A stretch of DNA of 64,000 bases from Chloroflexi bacterium bin125 (GTDB lineage Bacteria > Chloroflexota > Dehalococcoidia > Bin125). A program made the position numbers and the translations under genes. The stretch covers positions 40,023 through 104,022 of the forward strand of contig MPNM01000011.1 in the NCBI GenBank assembly GCA_002239025.1, read 5' to 3'. This document shows positions 1 to 8,583 of this stretch, in pieces. How positions within the stretch are numbered: the first letter of the stretch is position 1; each line of letters opens with the position of its first letter. Under the pieces are notes generated by a model. It searched no databases. It was not told the origin of the DNA and worked only from the letters and a program-made list of their open reading frames with translations.

Positions 1-2
1 CG

Positions 3-242
3 CCAACTCGGTCCAAGGACGCACCGGCGGATTCGCTGACCGCTCGTGAGCGAGATGTGCTCACGCACTTTGCCCGCGGCAACTCGTACGCTCAGGTATC
101 GGCAATCATCGGCAACAGCCCGATCACCGTGAGGAACACGATTTACCGCATCGAGCAGAAACTCGGCGTCACCACCAAGCAGGAAATCGTCGTCTGGGCG
201 GTTCGCAACGGTCTGCTCGATGAGGAAGAACATGCCAGCTGA
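3..242 (+). CDS. LuxR-type HTH regulator, C-terminal end (5' truncated by window)
   Basis: The reading frame is open from the window edge, so the ORF-track start at 57 (a GTG) is artificial. Read from base 3, it gives the classic LuxR/GerE entry LTARERDVLTHFARG followed by a recognition-helix region (ITVRNTIYRIEQKLGV) and a short tail. This is the DNA-binding domain of a LuxR/NarL-type transcription factor; any receiver or sensor domain lies left of the window. What it regulates cannot be told. A stop at 240-242 ends it, and the next gene is on the opposite strand. Confidence 0.8.
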   Translation, partial: PTRSKDAPADSLTARERDVLTHFARGNSYAQVSAIIGNSPITVRNTIYRIEQKLGVTTKQEIVVWAVRNGLLDEEEHAS

Positions 243-340
243 CCAGGCTGGTCTCTTGGCTGGTCTCTTGGCTGGCTCCGAGCTAAAGCGCGGGAATCGC
301 GGAGGAGGTATTGGCGCACAGCCCGCAAGGGGAAGAGGAG

Positions 341-664
341 CTAACCCTTGGACCAGTAGCTCTGGTCGGATGGGAAGACGGTTGCGGTTCGGGTGATCTC
401 GATGTCGCCTTCGAGGGTGTCTCGGGCGGCCGACCAGACGGCGTAGTGTGGCGCCGCGCGATGCGCGGCGAGGGCGTCTTCGTTTTCGTAGACCTCGTAG
501 AAGTAGTAGGTCAGGTCGTCGCTCGCGTCCTGCAGGACGTTGAAGCGCATGCAGCCTGGCTCGTCCTGCTCCGATCCCAGCGCATCGACCTCTATCGCGT
601 GGAGAAACTTCTCCAGCCCCTCCGGTTTGACCTTGACCTTGACCCAGATGGCGATGTTGCTCAT
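341..664 (-). CDS. Antibiotic biosynthesis monooxygenase (ABM) domain protein
   Basis: A 107-residue protein of ABM-superfamily size: a dimeric ferredoxin-like fold typical of quinol monooxygenases and small heme-independent oxygenases. The start IAIWVKVKVKPEGLEKFL and the later YYFYEVYENEDALAAHRAAPHY are characteristic (strand, then the E-x-Y-x-x-x-x-A-x-x-x-H block). The ORF track extends to 799, but the first 45 residues come from repeat DNA, so the ATG at 664 was chosen. The substrate is unknown. Many relatives act on quinones or are stress-related. It stands alone, divergent from the esterase at 1098. Confidence 0.8.
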   Translation of the reverse strand: MSNIAIWVKVKVKPEGLEKFLHAIEVDALGSEQDEPGCMRFNVLQDASDDLTYYFYEVYENEDALAAHRAAPHYAVWSAARDTLEGDIEITRTATVFPSDQSYWSKG

Positions 665-765
665 GCGGTTCGCTTCCGTTCCTGTTTGAGGGATCAGGCT
701 AGGGTGTGTTCGCGTGGGGTGCGAACAAATGGATGGGCGCCAAACCCCCTTGCTGGTGGAGAGTG

Positions 766-992
766 GGACCCTCTCAGCCTTCGGCAGCTCCCCCTGCAAG
801 AGATTGATGCATAACTCCCCTTCTCCCCCCTTGCGGGGGAGATGCCGAAGGCAGAGGGGGGTTCCTGCCTATTAGCCCTATCTGGTCGTCGCCAGCCGAC
901 CCCCCCCTCTGTCACTCCGTGACATCTCCCCCCGCAAGGGGGGGAGAGGGGAATCGGAGGATATGCATCAGTCTCTGCAAGGGGGAGCGTGG
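766..992. repeat. Modular palindromic repeat, full two-arm unit (core 815-951)
   Basis: This fills the 433-base gap between two divergent genes. The core has two inverted, homologous arms. The left arm is CTCCCCCCTTGCGGGGGAG plus TGCCGAAGGCA. The right arm is TGTCACTCCGTGACA plus CTCCCCCCGCAAGGGGGG. A spacer of about 40 bases (CTATCTGGTCGTC...) separates them. Outer near-inverted arms (GATTGATGCAT and ATGCATCAGTC) lie just outside. The same unit, including a similar spacer, recurs at 28083, 36607, 46028, 48364 and 55938. No gene is supported inside it. Confidence 0.85.
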
Positions 993-1097
993 AAGACGGA
1001 TATGCCTCGCATGGTTTTTCGGCATACAAGTGATCATGCCCGAGCTGCCGGGTAGTAGCTTGATGTTCATCGCTACGGCAAGCGGAAGGTAGATATC

Positions 1098-2126
1098 GTG
1101 AGCAAGCTCTCAGAAGACCGGCGCATCGATCCGAGGATCAAGGCCCTGTTCGGCGCATTTGACCTACCGGCTGCTGCAGATGTGGCGAATCGCGAGGAGT
1201 TGAGTGAGCGAGCCAACAGCGAAGAGTCCCGCGCGCAGTTCGAGGGACTGCAGGCATTCCTGGCGATGTCCGACACGGAAGAGATCGCGCCCTCGGCCGG
1301 TCTGACGATCACGACCGAGACCTTTACCTCATCGCCCGACGGCAACACGGTCAACATCCAGTACATCCGGCCCGACTCGGACGAGCCGCTGCCATGCGTC
1401 TACTACATCCATGGCGGCGGGATGGCGCAGATGTCCTGCTTCGACCCCAACTACAAGGCCTGGGGCCGGATTATCGCGCAGAACGGTGTCGCGGTGGCGA
1501 TGGTTGACTTCCGCAACAGCGTGGTGGCCTCGTCGGCGCCCGAGGTCGAGCCGTATCCGGCGGGTTTGAACGACTGCGTGTCGGGGCTGAAGTGGGTGTC
1601 GGAGCACGCGGATGCTCTGGGCATTGACGCCTCGCGGATCGTGATCGCGGGCGAAAGCGGCGGCGGCAACCTGACACTGGCGACCGGGATGAAACTGCTG
1701 CGAGACGGCGATATCGGGCTGGTCCAGGGTCTGTACGCACTCTGCCCGTACATCGCGGGGAGCTGGCCTCGCGACGATCTGCCGTCAACCGTCGAGAACA
1801 ACGGCATCCTGCTCAGCCTGCATCACAACAACGGTGCGATGGGCTATGGGATTGATGCCTTCGAGGCGGAGGATCCGCTGGCTTGGCCGCTGTTCGCGTC
1901 GTCGGAGGACGTGATCGGCCTGCCGCCGACCACGATCTCGGTGAACGAGTGCGATCCGCTGCGCGATGAAGGCATTGCCTACTACCGGTTGCTGCTGGAC
2001 TCGGGTGTGCCCGCTCGGTGTCGTCAGGTGATGGGCACAATCCACGGGACCGAAGTGTTTCCGATGGCCTGCCCCGATGTGTCAAAGGACACGGCACGCG
2101 ATCTGGCCGCATTGGCGATTGGCTAG
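1098..2126 (+). CDS. Alpha/beta hydrolase, acetyl-esterase (HSL) family
   Basis: A 342-residue hydrolase of the hormone-sensitive-lipase/Aes family. The oxyanion-hole motif HGGG is in YYIHGGGMAQM (about residue 105). The nucleophile elbow is GESGG (IVIAGESGGGNL, about residue 190). The acid lies in NECDPLRDEG and the histidine in GTIHGTEVF, near the C terminus. An N-terminal cap of about 90 residues precedes the catalytic domain, as in this family. The start is a GTG at 1098 preceded by GGAAGG. It probably hydrolyses short-chain esters in the cytoplasm; the substrate is unknown. Its stop overlaps by 4 bases with the convergent DUF1295 gene. Confidence 0.88.
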   Translation: MSKLSEDRRIDPRIKALFGAFDLPAAADVANREELSERANSEESRAQFEGLQAFLAMSDTEEIAPSAGLTITTETFTSSPDGNTVNIQYIRPDSDEPLPCVYYIHGGGMAQMSCFDPNYKAWGRIIAQNGVAVAMVDFRNSVVASSAPEVEPYPAGLNDCVSGLKWVSEHADALGIDASRIVIAGESGGGNLTLATGMKLLRDGDIGLVQGLYALCPYIAGSWPRDDLPSTVENNGILLSLHHNNGAMGYGIDAFEAEDPLAWPLFASSEDVIGLPPTTISVNECDPLRDEGIAYYRLLLDSGVPARCRQVMGTIHGTEVFPMACPDVSKDTARDLAALAIG

Positions 2127-2971
2127 CTGTCGCCGGTCCTGCTGCGCCAGATGCGGAGGGGATTCGGAATGAATATGGGCACCGCTTCCTGGTAGCGGGC
2201 ATAGGAGGGATATTTCTCGAGCGAGAGCTTCTCCCCGAATCGCGTTGAGGTCTGGAACATCAGGAACAAGACCACGCCACCGATGCCGGTCCAGTGCCAG
2301 ATCTCGCCAGCCGCCGAGATGGCGAACAGGTAAAACACCAGCCACATAGCAATCTCGCACGTGTGGCTGGGATGCCGGCAAAATCGAAAGAACCCGGTCG
2401 TGATGAACGGCTGCTCAACTTCGGCTCCCTCGCTGATGAGTCGCTTCTTGTTGTTCTGAAAGCGAAGCATCTGGATGTCGCCGATGGTTTCGATCGCCAG
2501 GAAGAGCAGGAACAACACGGCAGCCAGGTAGTCGAGCCAGCCCAACGACTGGCCAGCGTGTTGCCACGCCTGATGTACCGGCGCAGTGAACAACCACACG
2601 ATCGCCATCTGGCCGAAGCAGGTGAACGTCAGGTTGAGCACCTGGAATTTCAGCTGCCCGAGGTTCTCTCTGAGATACACCCATCGATAGTCCTCATGGC
2701 CGACCTTGTAGCCGCCTTTCACCATGAGGTTGAGTGTCAGCCGAATCGACCAGGCGAGCGCCACCGCCGTCATGAGGTTGACGCGCGCGGACTCAAAGTC
2801 CAGATCGATGGCCACGATCAGGCAGTAGACCGATGGCATGATCGACCACATGCGGTCGATCCAGGAATAGTCGCGGGTCAAGATCGAGAGCAGCCAACCG
2901 ACGGCCGTGACGATGATCGCCACGTCCAGGGCGAGTCCAAACGGCGTGTCAACTAACGCGATGTCGAACAT
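2123..2971 (-). CDS. DUF1295 / steroid 5-alpha-reductase-like membrane protein
   Basis: A 282-residue polytopic membrane protein with about six hydrophobic segments. YSWIDRMWSIMP near the N terminus and the C-terminal RFCRHPSHTCEIAMWLVFYL (the R-x-x-R-H-P-x-Y-like cofactor segment) mark it as DUF1295, which belongs with the steroid 5-alpha-reductase and isoprenylcysteine methyltransferase superfamily. Such proteins reduce or methylate lipid-like substrates in the membrane using NADPH or SAM; which reaction applies cannot be read. The usual Tyr after H-P is Ser here. It is convergent with the esterase. Confidence 0.8.
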   Translation of the reverse strand: MFDIALVDTPFGLALDVAIIVTAVGWLLSILTRDYSWIDRMWSIMPSVYCLIVAIDLDFESARVNLMTAVALAWSIRLTLNLMVKGGYKVGHEDYRWVYLRENLGQLKFQVLNLTFTCFGQMAIVWLFTAPVHQAWQHAGQSLGWLDYLAAVLFLLFLAIETIGDIQMLRFQNNKKRLISEGAEVEQPFITTGFFRFCRHPSHTCEIAMWLVFYLFAISAAGEIWHWTGIGGVVLFLMFQTSTRFGEKLSLEKYPSYARYQEAVPIFIPNPLRIWRSRTGDS

Positions 2972-3090
2972 ACCGATGCCGCCTCAATCTCAAATTCATG
3001 GTCAACGGCTGGGGCTCCAATTTTCCGCTGCGGTGAAGCGGTCCCTCAGTAGTTCCGCGACGGCTCCCCCTCAGGGGGAGCTCATGGTGC

Positions 3091-3903
3091 CTAGAACGGC
3101 TTGTCGCCTTTGACCGTGACTCGGATGCCGCTTCTCGACTCGGGGTAGTAATCCCAGATGGCCATGTGCTGGGTACAACGGTTGTCCCAGAGGGCGACCG
3201 AATGGGCGTCCCACTTGAAGCGGCAATGGAAGTTGACGTTCTTGACGTGCTCGAAGAGGAAGTTGAGGATGGCGTTGCTCTCCTCGAGCGGCAAGCCGAC
3301 GATCCGTCGGGTGAAGCTCGAGTTGACGAAGAGCGCCTTGCGACCGGTCACAGGATGCGTGCGGGCGATCGGGTGCTCTGCGCGTGGAGACTCGCGCTGC
3401 GGTTTGTGGTCGCCGTACTGGCCCGAGTAGTCGGCAGCGTGCAGTGCGCTCAGCGGTTCGAGCAGCGCTTGCATCTGCGGCGAGAGACCATCCCAGGCGG
3501 CGTACATGTTGGACCAGCAGGTGTCGCCGCCTTGCGTGGGAATGCTGTGAATGTGCAGGATCGAGGCCATCGGCGGCTCTTCATCGGCTGAGACGTCGGA
3601 GTGCCAACGCTCGCCGTTGTTGCGGAAGGAGTCCTTGTCGGTGTGGATCTTCATCAGCTCAGGGTTGCCGTGTTCGTACGGCGCGGCCGGGTGAATGTGC
3701 AGGTCGCCAAACAGGCGTCCGAAGGCGAGGTGATGGTCGGGTTCCATCGGCTGGTCGCGGAAGAAGAGCACCAGGTGTTCCATCCAGGCGTCGTGGATGA
3801 ACTGAAATGTCTCCTGGTCGATCGGCTGGGTCAGGTCGACGCCGTGGACGGTCGCGCCGATCGAGGGAGTCAACGGTTCGATGGAGATGGCAGAAGTGGA
3901 CAT
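3091..3903 (-). CDS. TauD/TfdA-family Fe(II)/2-oxoglutarate dioxygenase
   Basis: A 270-residue non-heme iron dioxygenase. The facial triad is visible: HSD in ERWHSDVSADEEP (about residue 110) and the distal His in DNRCTQHMAIWDYYP, followed by the 2-oxoglutarate-binding Arg in SRSGIRVTVKG at the C terminus. The family hydroxylates small acids such as taurine, 2,4-D and carnitine precursors; this substrate is not determinable. The ORF track runs to 4209, but that region is antisense to the next gene. The ATG at 3903 has AAGG six bases upstream; an ATG at 3909 has no usable spacing. Confidence 0.9.
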   Translation of the reverse strand: MSTSAISIEPLTPSIGATVHGVDLTQPIDQETFQFIHDAWMEHLVLFFRDQPMEPDHHLAFGRLFGDLHIHPAAPYEHGNPELMKIHTDKDSFRNNGERWHSDVSADEEPPMASILHIHSIPTQGGDTCWSNMYAAWDGLSPQMQALLEPLSALHAADYSGQYGDHKPQRESPRAEHPIARTHPVTGRKALFVNSSFTRRIVGLPLEESNAILNFLFEHVKNVNFHCRFKWDAHSVALWDNRCTQHMAIWDYYPESRSGIRVTVKGDKPF

Positions 3904-4003
3904 GGTCATCCTTGAATGCGACTGATGGTCTTGGCACGAAGATAACGGGCTAAGGAAGCGTTGCGGACGTGAGCGATACTGAATCGAACGATGGGGGCAC
4001 ACG

Positions 4004-5671
4004 ATGGCAAACAAGAACGGGTCAAGCAGCAATAGGTCGAGCAGCAACAGGTCTAGCAGCAAGGGATCGCGAGAGCTGGTCTGGCAGCCGGAGATCGACC
4101 AGATCGCTCGGCGGCGGGAACTGGCACACGAAATGGGCGGCGCTGACCGAGTCCAGGAACAACACGACCGCGGCAACCTGACGGTCCGTGAGCGAATCGA
4201 GCTGCTCACCGACGATGGCTCGTTTCGCGAACGCGGCGTGCTGTCGGGCGCGGGCTACTACGACGAGTCGGGGGAGCTGGTTGGATTTCACCCGTCCGGA
4301 ACGGTGACGGGGACGGCGAAGATCGGCGGTCGGCCGGTGGCCGTGTCGGGTGGCGACTTCACCTCGCGTCCGCGCAGTGGGTCGGCGGCGGAGCGCAGCC
4401 ATGGCGGCAAGGCTCGGATTCACAGCGGCGGCGACAAGTCGGGACACATCGAGTCGCTGGCGATCGAGATGAAGATCCCGATGATCCGCCTGATCGACGG
4501 TTTCGGCGCCGACATCCGCGCGACCGCCGAGATGGGCCGCACCTACCTGCCCGAGCTGTTTTGGCCGCAGCGTTGGGGCAAGCTGATGGCCGAAGTGCCG
4601 GTCGTCTCGGCAGCGTTGGGATCGGTCGCGGGCTTGCCGGCTGCAGAAGTGCCGGCGTCGCACTTCTCGGTGATGGTGCGGGGTAGTTCGCAGGTGTTTG
4701 CCGGCGGACCGCCACTGGTTGCGCGGTCGATGGGCGAAAAGCTGACCAAGGAGGAGCTCGGCGGCTACGAGGTCCACGCGCGCAGCAGCGGGGTCGTCGA
4801 CAACGACGCCGCCGACGAAGCCGAAGCCATCGCTCAGATTCAGCGATTCCTCTCTTATCTGCCGACCAACGTGCACAAGCTGCCTCCGGTGATTGATAGC
4901 GACGATCCGGTCGACCGTCGCGACGACCGGCTAGCGTCTGTCGTGCCCAAGCATCGGAATCGTGGCTACAACGTGCGCCGCATGCTGGAGATGGTCGTCG
5001 ACCTTGGATCGTTCTTCGAAATCGGGCGCTACTGCGGTCGGTCGCAGGTGACCGGACTGGCGCGGATTGGTGGGATGCCGATCGGTGTGCTGGCCAACGA
5101 TCCAATGCATTACGGCGGAGCGATGGGCGCCAAGGAGGCTCGCAAGTTCGAGAAGTTCGTCGATCTCTGCGACGTGTTCCATCTGCCGATCGTCAACTTC
5201 GCCGACCAGCCGGGCTTCCTCATCGGTAGTCCGGGTGAAGGCGCGGGCACACTGCGAGCCGGAGTCAAGGCGGCGGCCGCGATCAACGATTCGCAGGTGC
5301 CATGGGCGACGGTCGTTGTGCGTCGGCTGTACGGAGTTGCAGGCGGCGCGCACCAGGACTTCAGCCGATTCTGCTTCCGCTTCGCCTGGCCCTCGGGAGA
5401 GTGGGGATCACTGCCGATTGAGGGTGGCGTTGCTGCTGCCTACCGTCGGGAGATTGAGGCTGCCGAGGATCCGATCGCGCATCGGACGGCGATCGAGGAG
5501 CGGTTGATTGCGCTGCGAGATCCGTTCGCAGCAGCCGAGGCATTCGCGGTTGAGGACATCGTCGATCCGCGGGAGACGAGGCCGATGCTCGCCGAGTGGT
5601 TGGAGACTGCGTATGAGACGGAGTTGCCGAGTCAGGTCGGATTGAGGATCAGATACGGGATGCGTCCGTAG
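4004..5671 (+). CDS. Acyl-CoA carboxylase, carboxyltransferase (beta) subunit
   Basis: A 555-residue biotin-dependent carboxyltransferase (propionyl-, methylcrotonyl- or geranyl-CoA type). The entry GNLTVRERIELLTDDGSFRE, the central IPMIRLIDGFGADIR and the C-terminal half with VNFADQPGFLIGSPGE and AGGAHQDF are family hallmarks of the duplicated crotonase fold. It moves carboxyl from carboxybiotin to an acyl-CoA and needs a separate biotin carboxylase/BCCP, which is not in this window. The N terminus has a Ser/Asn/Arg low-complexity tail (SSNRSSSNRSSSK). A second paralogue lies at 34946. It is divergent from the TauD gene. Confidence 0.9.
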   Translation: MANKNGSSSNRSSSNRSSSKGSRELVWQPEIDQIARRRELAHEMGGADRVQEQHDRGNLTVRERIELLTDDGSFRERGVLSGAGYYDESGELVGFHPSGTVTGTAKIGGRPVAVSGGDFTSRPRSGSAAERSHGGKARIHSGGDKSGHIESLAIEMKIPMIRLIDGFGADIRATAEMGRTYLPELFWPQRWGKLMAEVPVVSAALGSVAGLPAAEVPASHFSVMVRGSSQVFAGGPPLVARSMGEKLTKEELGGYEVHARSSGVVDNDAADEAEAIAQIQRFLSYLPTNVHKLPPVIDSDDPVDRRDDRLASVVPKHRNRGYNVRRMLEMVVDLGSFFEIGRYCGRSQVTGLARIGGMPIGVLANDPMHYGGAMGAKEARKFEKFVDLCDVFHLPIVNFADQPGFLIGSPGEGAGTLRAGVKAAAAINDSQVPWATVVVRRLYGVAGGAHQDFSRFCFRFAWPSGEWGSLPIEGGVAAAYRREIEAAEDPIAHRTAIEERLIALRDPFAAAEAFAVEDIVDPRETRPMLAEWLETAYETELPSQVGLRIRYGMRP

Positions 5672-5676
5672 GACGA

Positions 5677-6150
5677 CTATTCGTTTTCGGGTCGGATCAG
5701 GGTGACCGTGCGGTTGACGTAGCTGAGCTCGAACTCTCCTGGTCTGATGGCGTCTCGACCGAAGAGCGAAGGAACGAGCCAGTTGCCTTCTTCTGATCGA
5801 TAGTCCGGCAGGGGCTCAGCAATCCAAATGCGCTGTGCTAACTCAATCGGACTGTCAGTGTCATCAGTGAGCACTAGGGTGGCTTCGAGTGGAGTCATGT
5901 AGATCTCTCGCTCCCCAATGCCCTGGAGAGGGACACTCTCCGGATGGGAACGAAAATCCATCTCGAAGTAGTGATCGTCAAACACCCAATGCGCATCTTC
6001 GGGCATCAGAATCGTCGCGTCCGAGCCAGTGTCGATCATGAAATCGACGCTGTACGACGCGGCATCGTAGGTTAGGCGCACTCCGACGAAGGGCGCGCCA
6101 TCATCGGGATCGTTCGACTCGGCTCCCAGCCAGCCATGAACTCGCCTCAT
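5677..6150 (-). CDS. Retropepsin-like aspartic protease (module 1)
   Basis: A 157-residue single-domain retropepsin-like protein. The active-site loop is FMIDTGSDATIL (Asp-Thr-Gly at about residue 40), and the second family element is a C-terminal GRD (PSLFGRDAIRP). It would act as a homodimer, one Asp per chain, as retroviral proteases do. The ATG at 6150 was chosen because it overlaps the stop of the upstream gene as ATGA, implying translational coupling; the longer ORF-track start is ignored. A homologous pair in the same order lies at 34127-34914. No signal peptide is seen. The substrate is unknown, and the coupled partner is the obvious candidate. Confidence 0.82.
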   Translation of the reverse strand: MRRVHGWLGAESNDPDDGAPFVGVRLTYDAASYSVDFMIDTGSDATILMPEDAHWVFDDHYFEMDFRSHPESVPLQGIGEREIYMTPLEATLVLTDDTDSPIELAQRIWIAEPLPDYRSEEGNWLVPSLFGRDAIRPGEFELSYVNRTVTLIRPENE

Positions 6151-6467
6151 GTTGCGCGTCGGCGAAACGCGCTGGTAATGCGGTGGGTGTTGGGTTTGGG
6201 TGGCGGGGGCCACCTAAAGGCAGTTGACCTGTTGAGCCCATCGAGTTGAAACAAGTGGTTGAAGTGTGACTGTGCGTCCTCGTGCGCCACGACCGTCTGG
6301 CCGCCGTCGTAGATCGCGATCCAGTGTCTCGGATATTGATCGCGGATGCTCTTCCAATCACGCTGCCATCGCTCGCGATTACGCCGCCCTTCGGCGAGAG
6401 CCTCTTTGATGGCTGCCTCTTGGAGCTGATTTGGCTCTTCCGGCCTCGGTTTTGATTCAGTCGTCAT
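6147..6467 (-). CDS. DUF5678-like small protein (module 1)
   Basis: A 106-residue polar, charged protein upstream of and overlapping the retropepsin gene. The N-terminal half is helical and Glu/Arg-rich (AIKEALAEGRRNRERW). The C-terminal half, PRHWIAIYDGGQTVVAHEDA followed by AFRWPPPP, resembles DUF5678: a W-V-A-I-x-D-G-G strand pair, a short helix and a final W-P motif. The ATG at 6467 has a strong GGGAGGA upstream. The function of DUF5678 proteins is unknown. The 3' region is proline/arginine-rich and could be a modified tail. Confidence 0.6.
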   Translation of the reverse strand: MTTESKPRPEEPNQLQEAAIKEALAEGRRNRERWQRDWKSIRDQYPRHWIAIYDGGQTVVAHEDAQSHFNHLFQLDGLNRSTAFRWPPPPKPNTHRITSAFRRRAT

Positions 6468-6581
6468 CGTCTTCCTCCCGACCTCCATTCTACCGAACCG
6501 ACTGCCCGTTCCTGGCTGACGATCCGCTATCTTTGACCTCGCACTGGATAGCTCGCGAGAGCGTTGATGAAGGGAACGATC

Positions 6582-8444
6582 ATGGCACTTGGTGGATTTG
6601 CTGACCGCGTGGCGCGGATTAATCTGACCGACCGGACGGTCTCGTATGAGGGCGTCAATGAAGACGACGCGCGAAAGTACATCGGCGCTCGCGGGCTGGG
6701 TGTGAAGTACCTGCTCGATAACGGTCCGAATACCGACGCAATGTCTCCGGACAACATGCTGGCCCTGGTCAACGGGCCAATGACCGGTTCAGAGGTGACG
6801 ATGTCGGGACGCCTCGCGTTCGTGACCAAGTCGCCATTGACCGGCACAGTGACCGACTCGCACATGGGCGGTTGGTCAGCGGCTCGGCTACGTTGGGCCG
6901 GCTTTGATGCGCTGCTGATCACGGGCAAAGCCGACTCGCCCGTCTATCTCGAAGTCGAGAATGGTGAGGTCGCGATCAAGGATGCCTCCGACATCTGGGG
7001 AATGGGCATCCACGACACGGTCAAGCACTTCGGCTCGGACAGCGGCAACAAGACGAACACGTCGGTGATGAGCATTGGCCAGGCCGGCGAGAACGGTGTG
7101 CTGTTTGCCTCGTTCCTGAACGAGGACGACCGGGCCGCCGGACGTGGCGGCACCGGCGCAGTGGCCGGGATGAAGAATCTGAAGTGCGTGGTCGTGCACG
7201 GCACGCGCGACGGTCGCTGGCGACCCGAGCAGGGCGAAGCGCGGCAGAAGTTCCGCGCGGCACAGGGCGCTCACCTGAAGCTGATCATGGAGTCGCCGGT
7301 GACGGCGCCGTCCTCGGTCAACGACGATGGATCGCTCAAGGATGGTTCGGGCGCGCTCTCGGCATTCGGGACCAACGTGCTGATGAACGCGGTCAACTCG
7401 ATCGGCGGTCTGGGCACCAAGAACTCGCAGACGACGCAGACGACCCCTGAGGCGGCAGATGCGGTCTCGGGCGAGACGATGCGTTCGGACTACCTTACGG
7501 CCGAGCCCACCTGTCACGCCTGTCCGGTGGCTTGCAAGAAGGAAGTTGAGATCATCGAGGGCGTCCACGCCGGCCTGAAGATGGAATCGTTCGAGTACGA
7601 GCCGGCCTGGTCGCTGGGCGCGAACTGCGGCAACGACGATCCGGCCGTGATCGCCAAGGTCATTGACCAGTGCAACGACTTCGGCATGGACGCGATCGAG
7701 ATCGGCAACGCGATTTCGATGTACATGGAAGCGTCCGAGCGCGGCTACGTCGACACGCCGCTCGACTGGGGCGACGGCGCGGGCATGGTCCGCGTGGCAG
7801 AAGAGATGGCGATGGGTTCGACCGGGATTGGCCGGACGCTGGGCGAAGGTCCGGCGCGCGCAGCGGCTGCCTGGGGACACCCGGAGATTTCGATGACCGT
7901 CAAAGGCCAGGCCGTGCCTGCCTACGACCCGCGCGGCGTCAAGGGCGAGGGTCTGGGCTACGCGACTTCGAACCGCGGCGCTTGCCACCTGCGTGGATAC
8001 ACGCCGGCGTCTGAGCTGCTCGGTATCCCCGTCAAGACCGACCCACTGGAGTGGGACGGCAAGGGTCCACTGCTGAAGATCTTCCAGGATCTGCACGCGT
8101 TCTCGGACTCTCTCGACCTGTGCAAGTTCTCGGCATTCGCTGTTGGCGCTCCGGAGTACGCGGCGCTCTATGAGACGGTCGTCGGCCTGCCGATGTCCGA
8201 GGAAGATGTGATGACCGCCGGTGAGCGGATCTACAACCTCGAGCGTTTCTACAACAACCAGGCGGGGTTCGGCGGCGACGAGGACTCGCTGCCCGATCGC
8301 TTCCTCAACGAGCCGGCGACCGGTCCGGCCGAGGGTCACGTCTGCGAACTCGACCAGATGAAAGAGCAGTACTACGACGCTCGCGGCTGGGACAACGGCG
8401 TAGTGGGCGAGTCCAAGCTGCGCGAGCTCGAGATCATCTCGTAG
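6582..8444 (+). CDS. Tungsten-type aldehyde:ferredoxin oxidoreductase (AOR family)
   Basis: A 620-residue AOR-family enzyme that oxidises aldehydes (or carries out related tungstopterin chemistry) in the cytoplasm and passes electrons to ferredoxin. The N-terminal domain has ARINLTDRTVSYE, GARGLGVKYLL and SHMGGWSAARLRWAGFDALLI. The cubane ligands are THACPVAC (Cx2Cx3C, about residue 310) and the distal Cys in SLDLCKFSAF (about residue 510). The ATG at 6582 follows AAGGGA at good spacing; earlier ATG/TTG codons lie inside the RBS region. The pterin sulfur carrier gene follows at 8584. No ferredoxin partner gene is adjacent. Confidence 0.93.
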   Translation: MALGGFADRVARINLTDRTVSYEGVNEDDARKYIGARGLGVKYLLDNGPNTDAMSPDNMLALVNGPMTGSEVTMSGRLAFVTKSPLTGTVTDSHMGGWSAARLRWAGFDALLITGKADSPVYLEVENGEVAIKDASDIWGMGIHDTVKHFGSDSGNKTNTSVMSIGQAGENGVLFASFLNEDDRAAGRGGTGAVAGMKNLKCVVVHGTRDGRWRPEQGEARQKFRAAQGAHLKLIMESPVTAPSSVNDDGSLKDGSGALSAFGTNVLMNAVNSIGGLGTKNSQTTQTTPEAADAVSGETMRSDYLTAEPTCHACPVACKKEVEIIEGVHAGLKMESFEYEPAWSLGANCGNDDPAVIAKVIDQCNDFGMDAIEIGNAISMYMEASERGYVDTPLDWGDGAGMVRVAEEMAMGSTGIGRTLGEGPARAAAAWGHPEISMTVKGQAVPAYDPRGVKGEGLGYATSNRGACHLRGYTPASELLGIPVKTDPLEWDGKGPLLKIFQDLHAFSDSLDLCKFSAFAVGAPEYAALYETVVGLPMSEEDVMTAGERIYNLERFYNNQAGFGGDEDSLPDRFLNEPATGPAEGHVCELDQMKEQYYDARGWDNGVVGESKLRELEIIS

Positions 8445-8580
8445 CATCCCTCTGAGAAGGACCCTCACCCTCACCCTCTCCCAGAGGGAGAGGGGACCGA
8501 AACACTTCTTGCGAAGGGGATGGGCCCGTTCTTTGCACTCCCTCTCCCTCGGGGAGAGGGCTGGGGTGAGGGGTCGCACA
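8445..8580. repeat. Inverted-repeat element between AOR and MoaD genes
   Basis: This has two complementary arms: CCCTCACCCTCACCCTCTCC (from about 8462) and its inverted counterpart GGAGAGGGCTGGGGTGAGGGG (to about 8573), plus an inner CTCTCCCAGAGGGAGAG hairpin. It is a different sequence family from the CCCCCC/GCAAGG repeats elsewhere, resembling the CCCTCACCC-type palindromes common in many bacteria. It sits between two functionally linked co-directional genes, so it may be transcribed as an intercistronic hairpin. Confidence 0.75.
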
Positions 8581-8583
8581 GTT

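Noticed and set aside
815-951. Peptides such as LSPPCGGRCHGVTEGG in many ORFs
   Set aside because: They are translations of the palindromic repeat, present in all frames and both strands at many loci; not protein-coding.
6888-8579. 563-residue minus-strand ORF
   Set aside because: It is antisense to the AOR gene and starts in repeat DNA; the Arg/His/Val-rich composition is typical of shadow frames.
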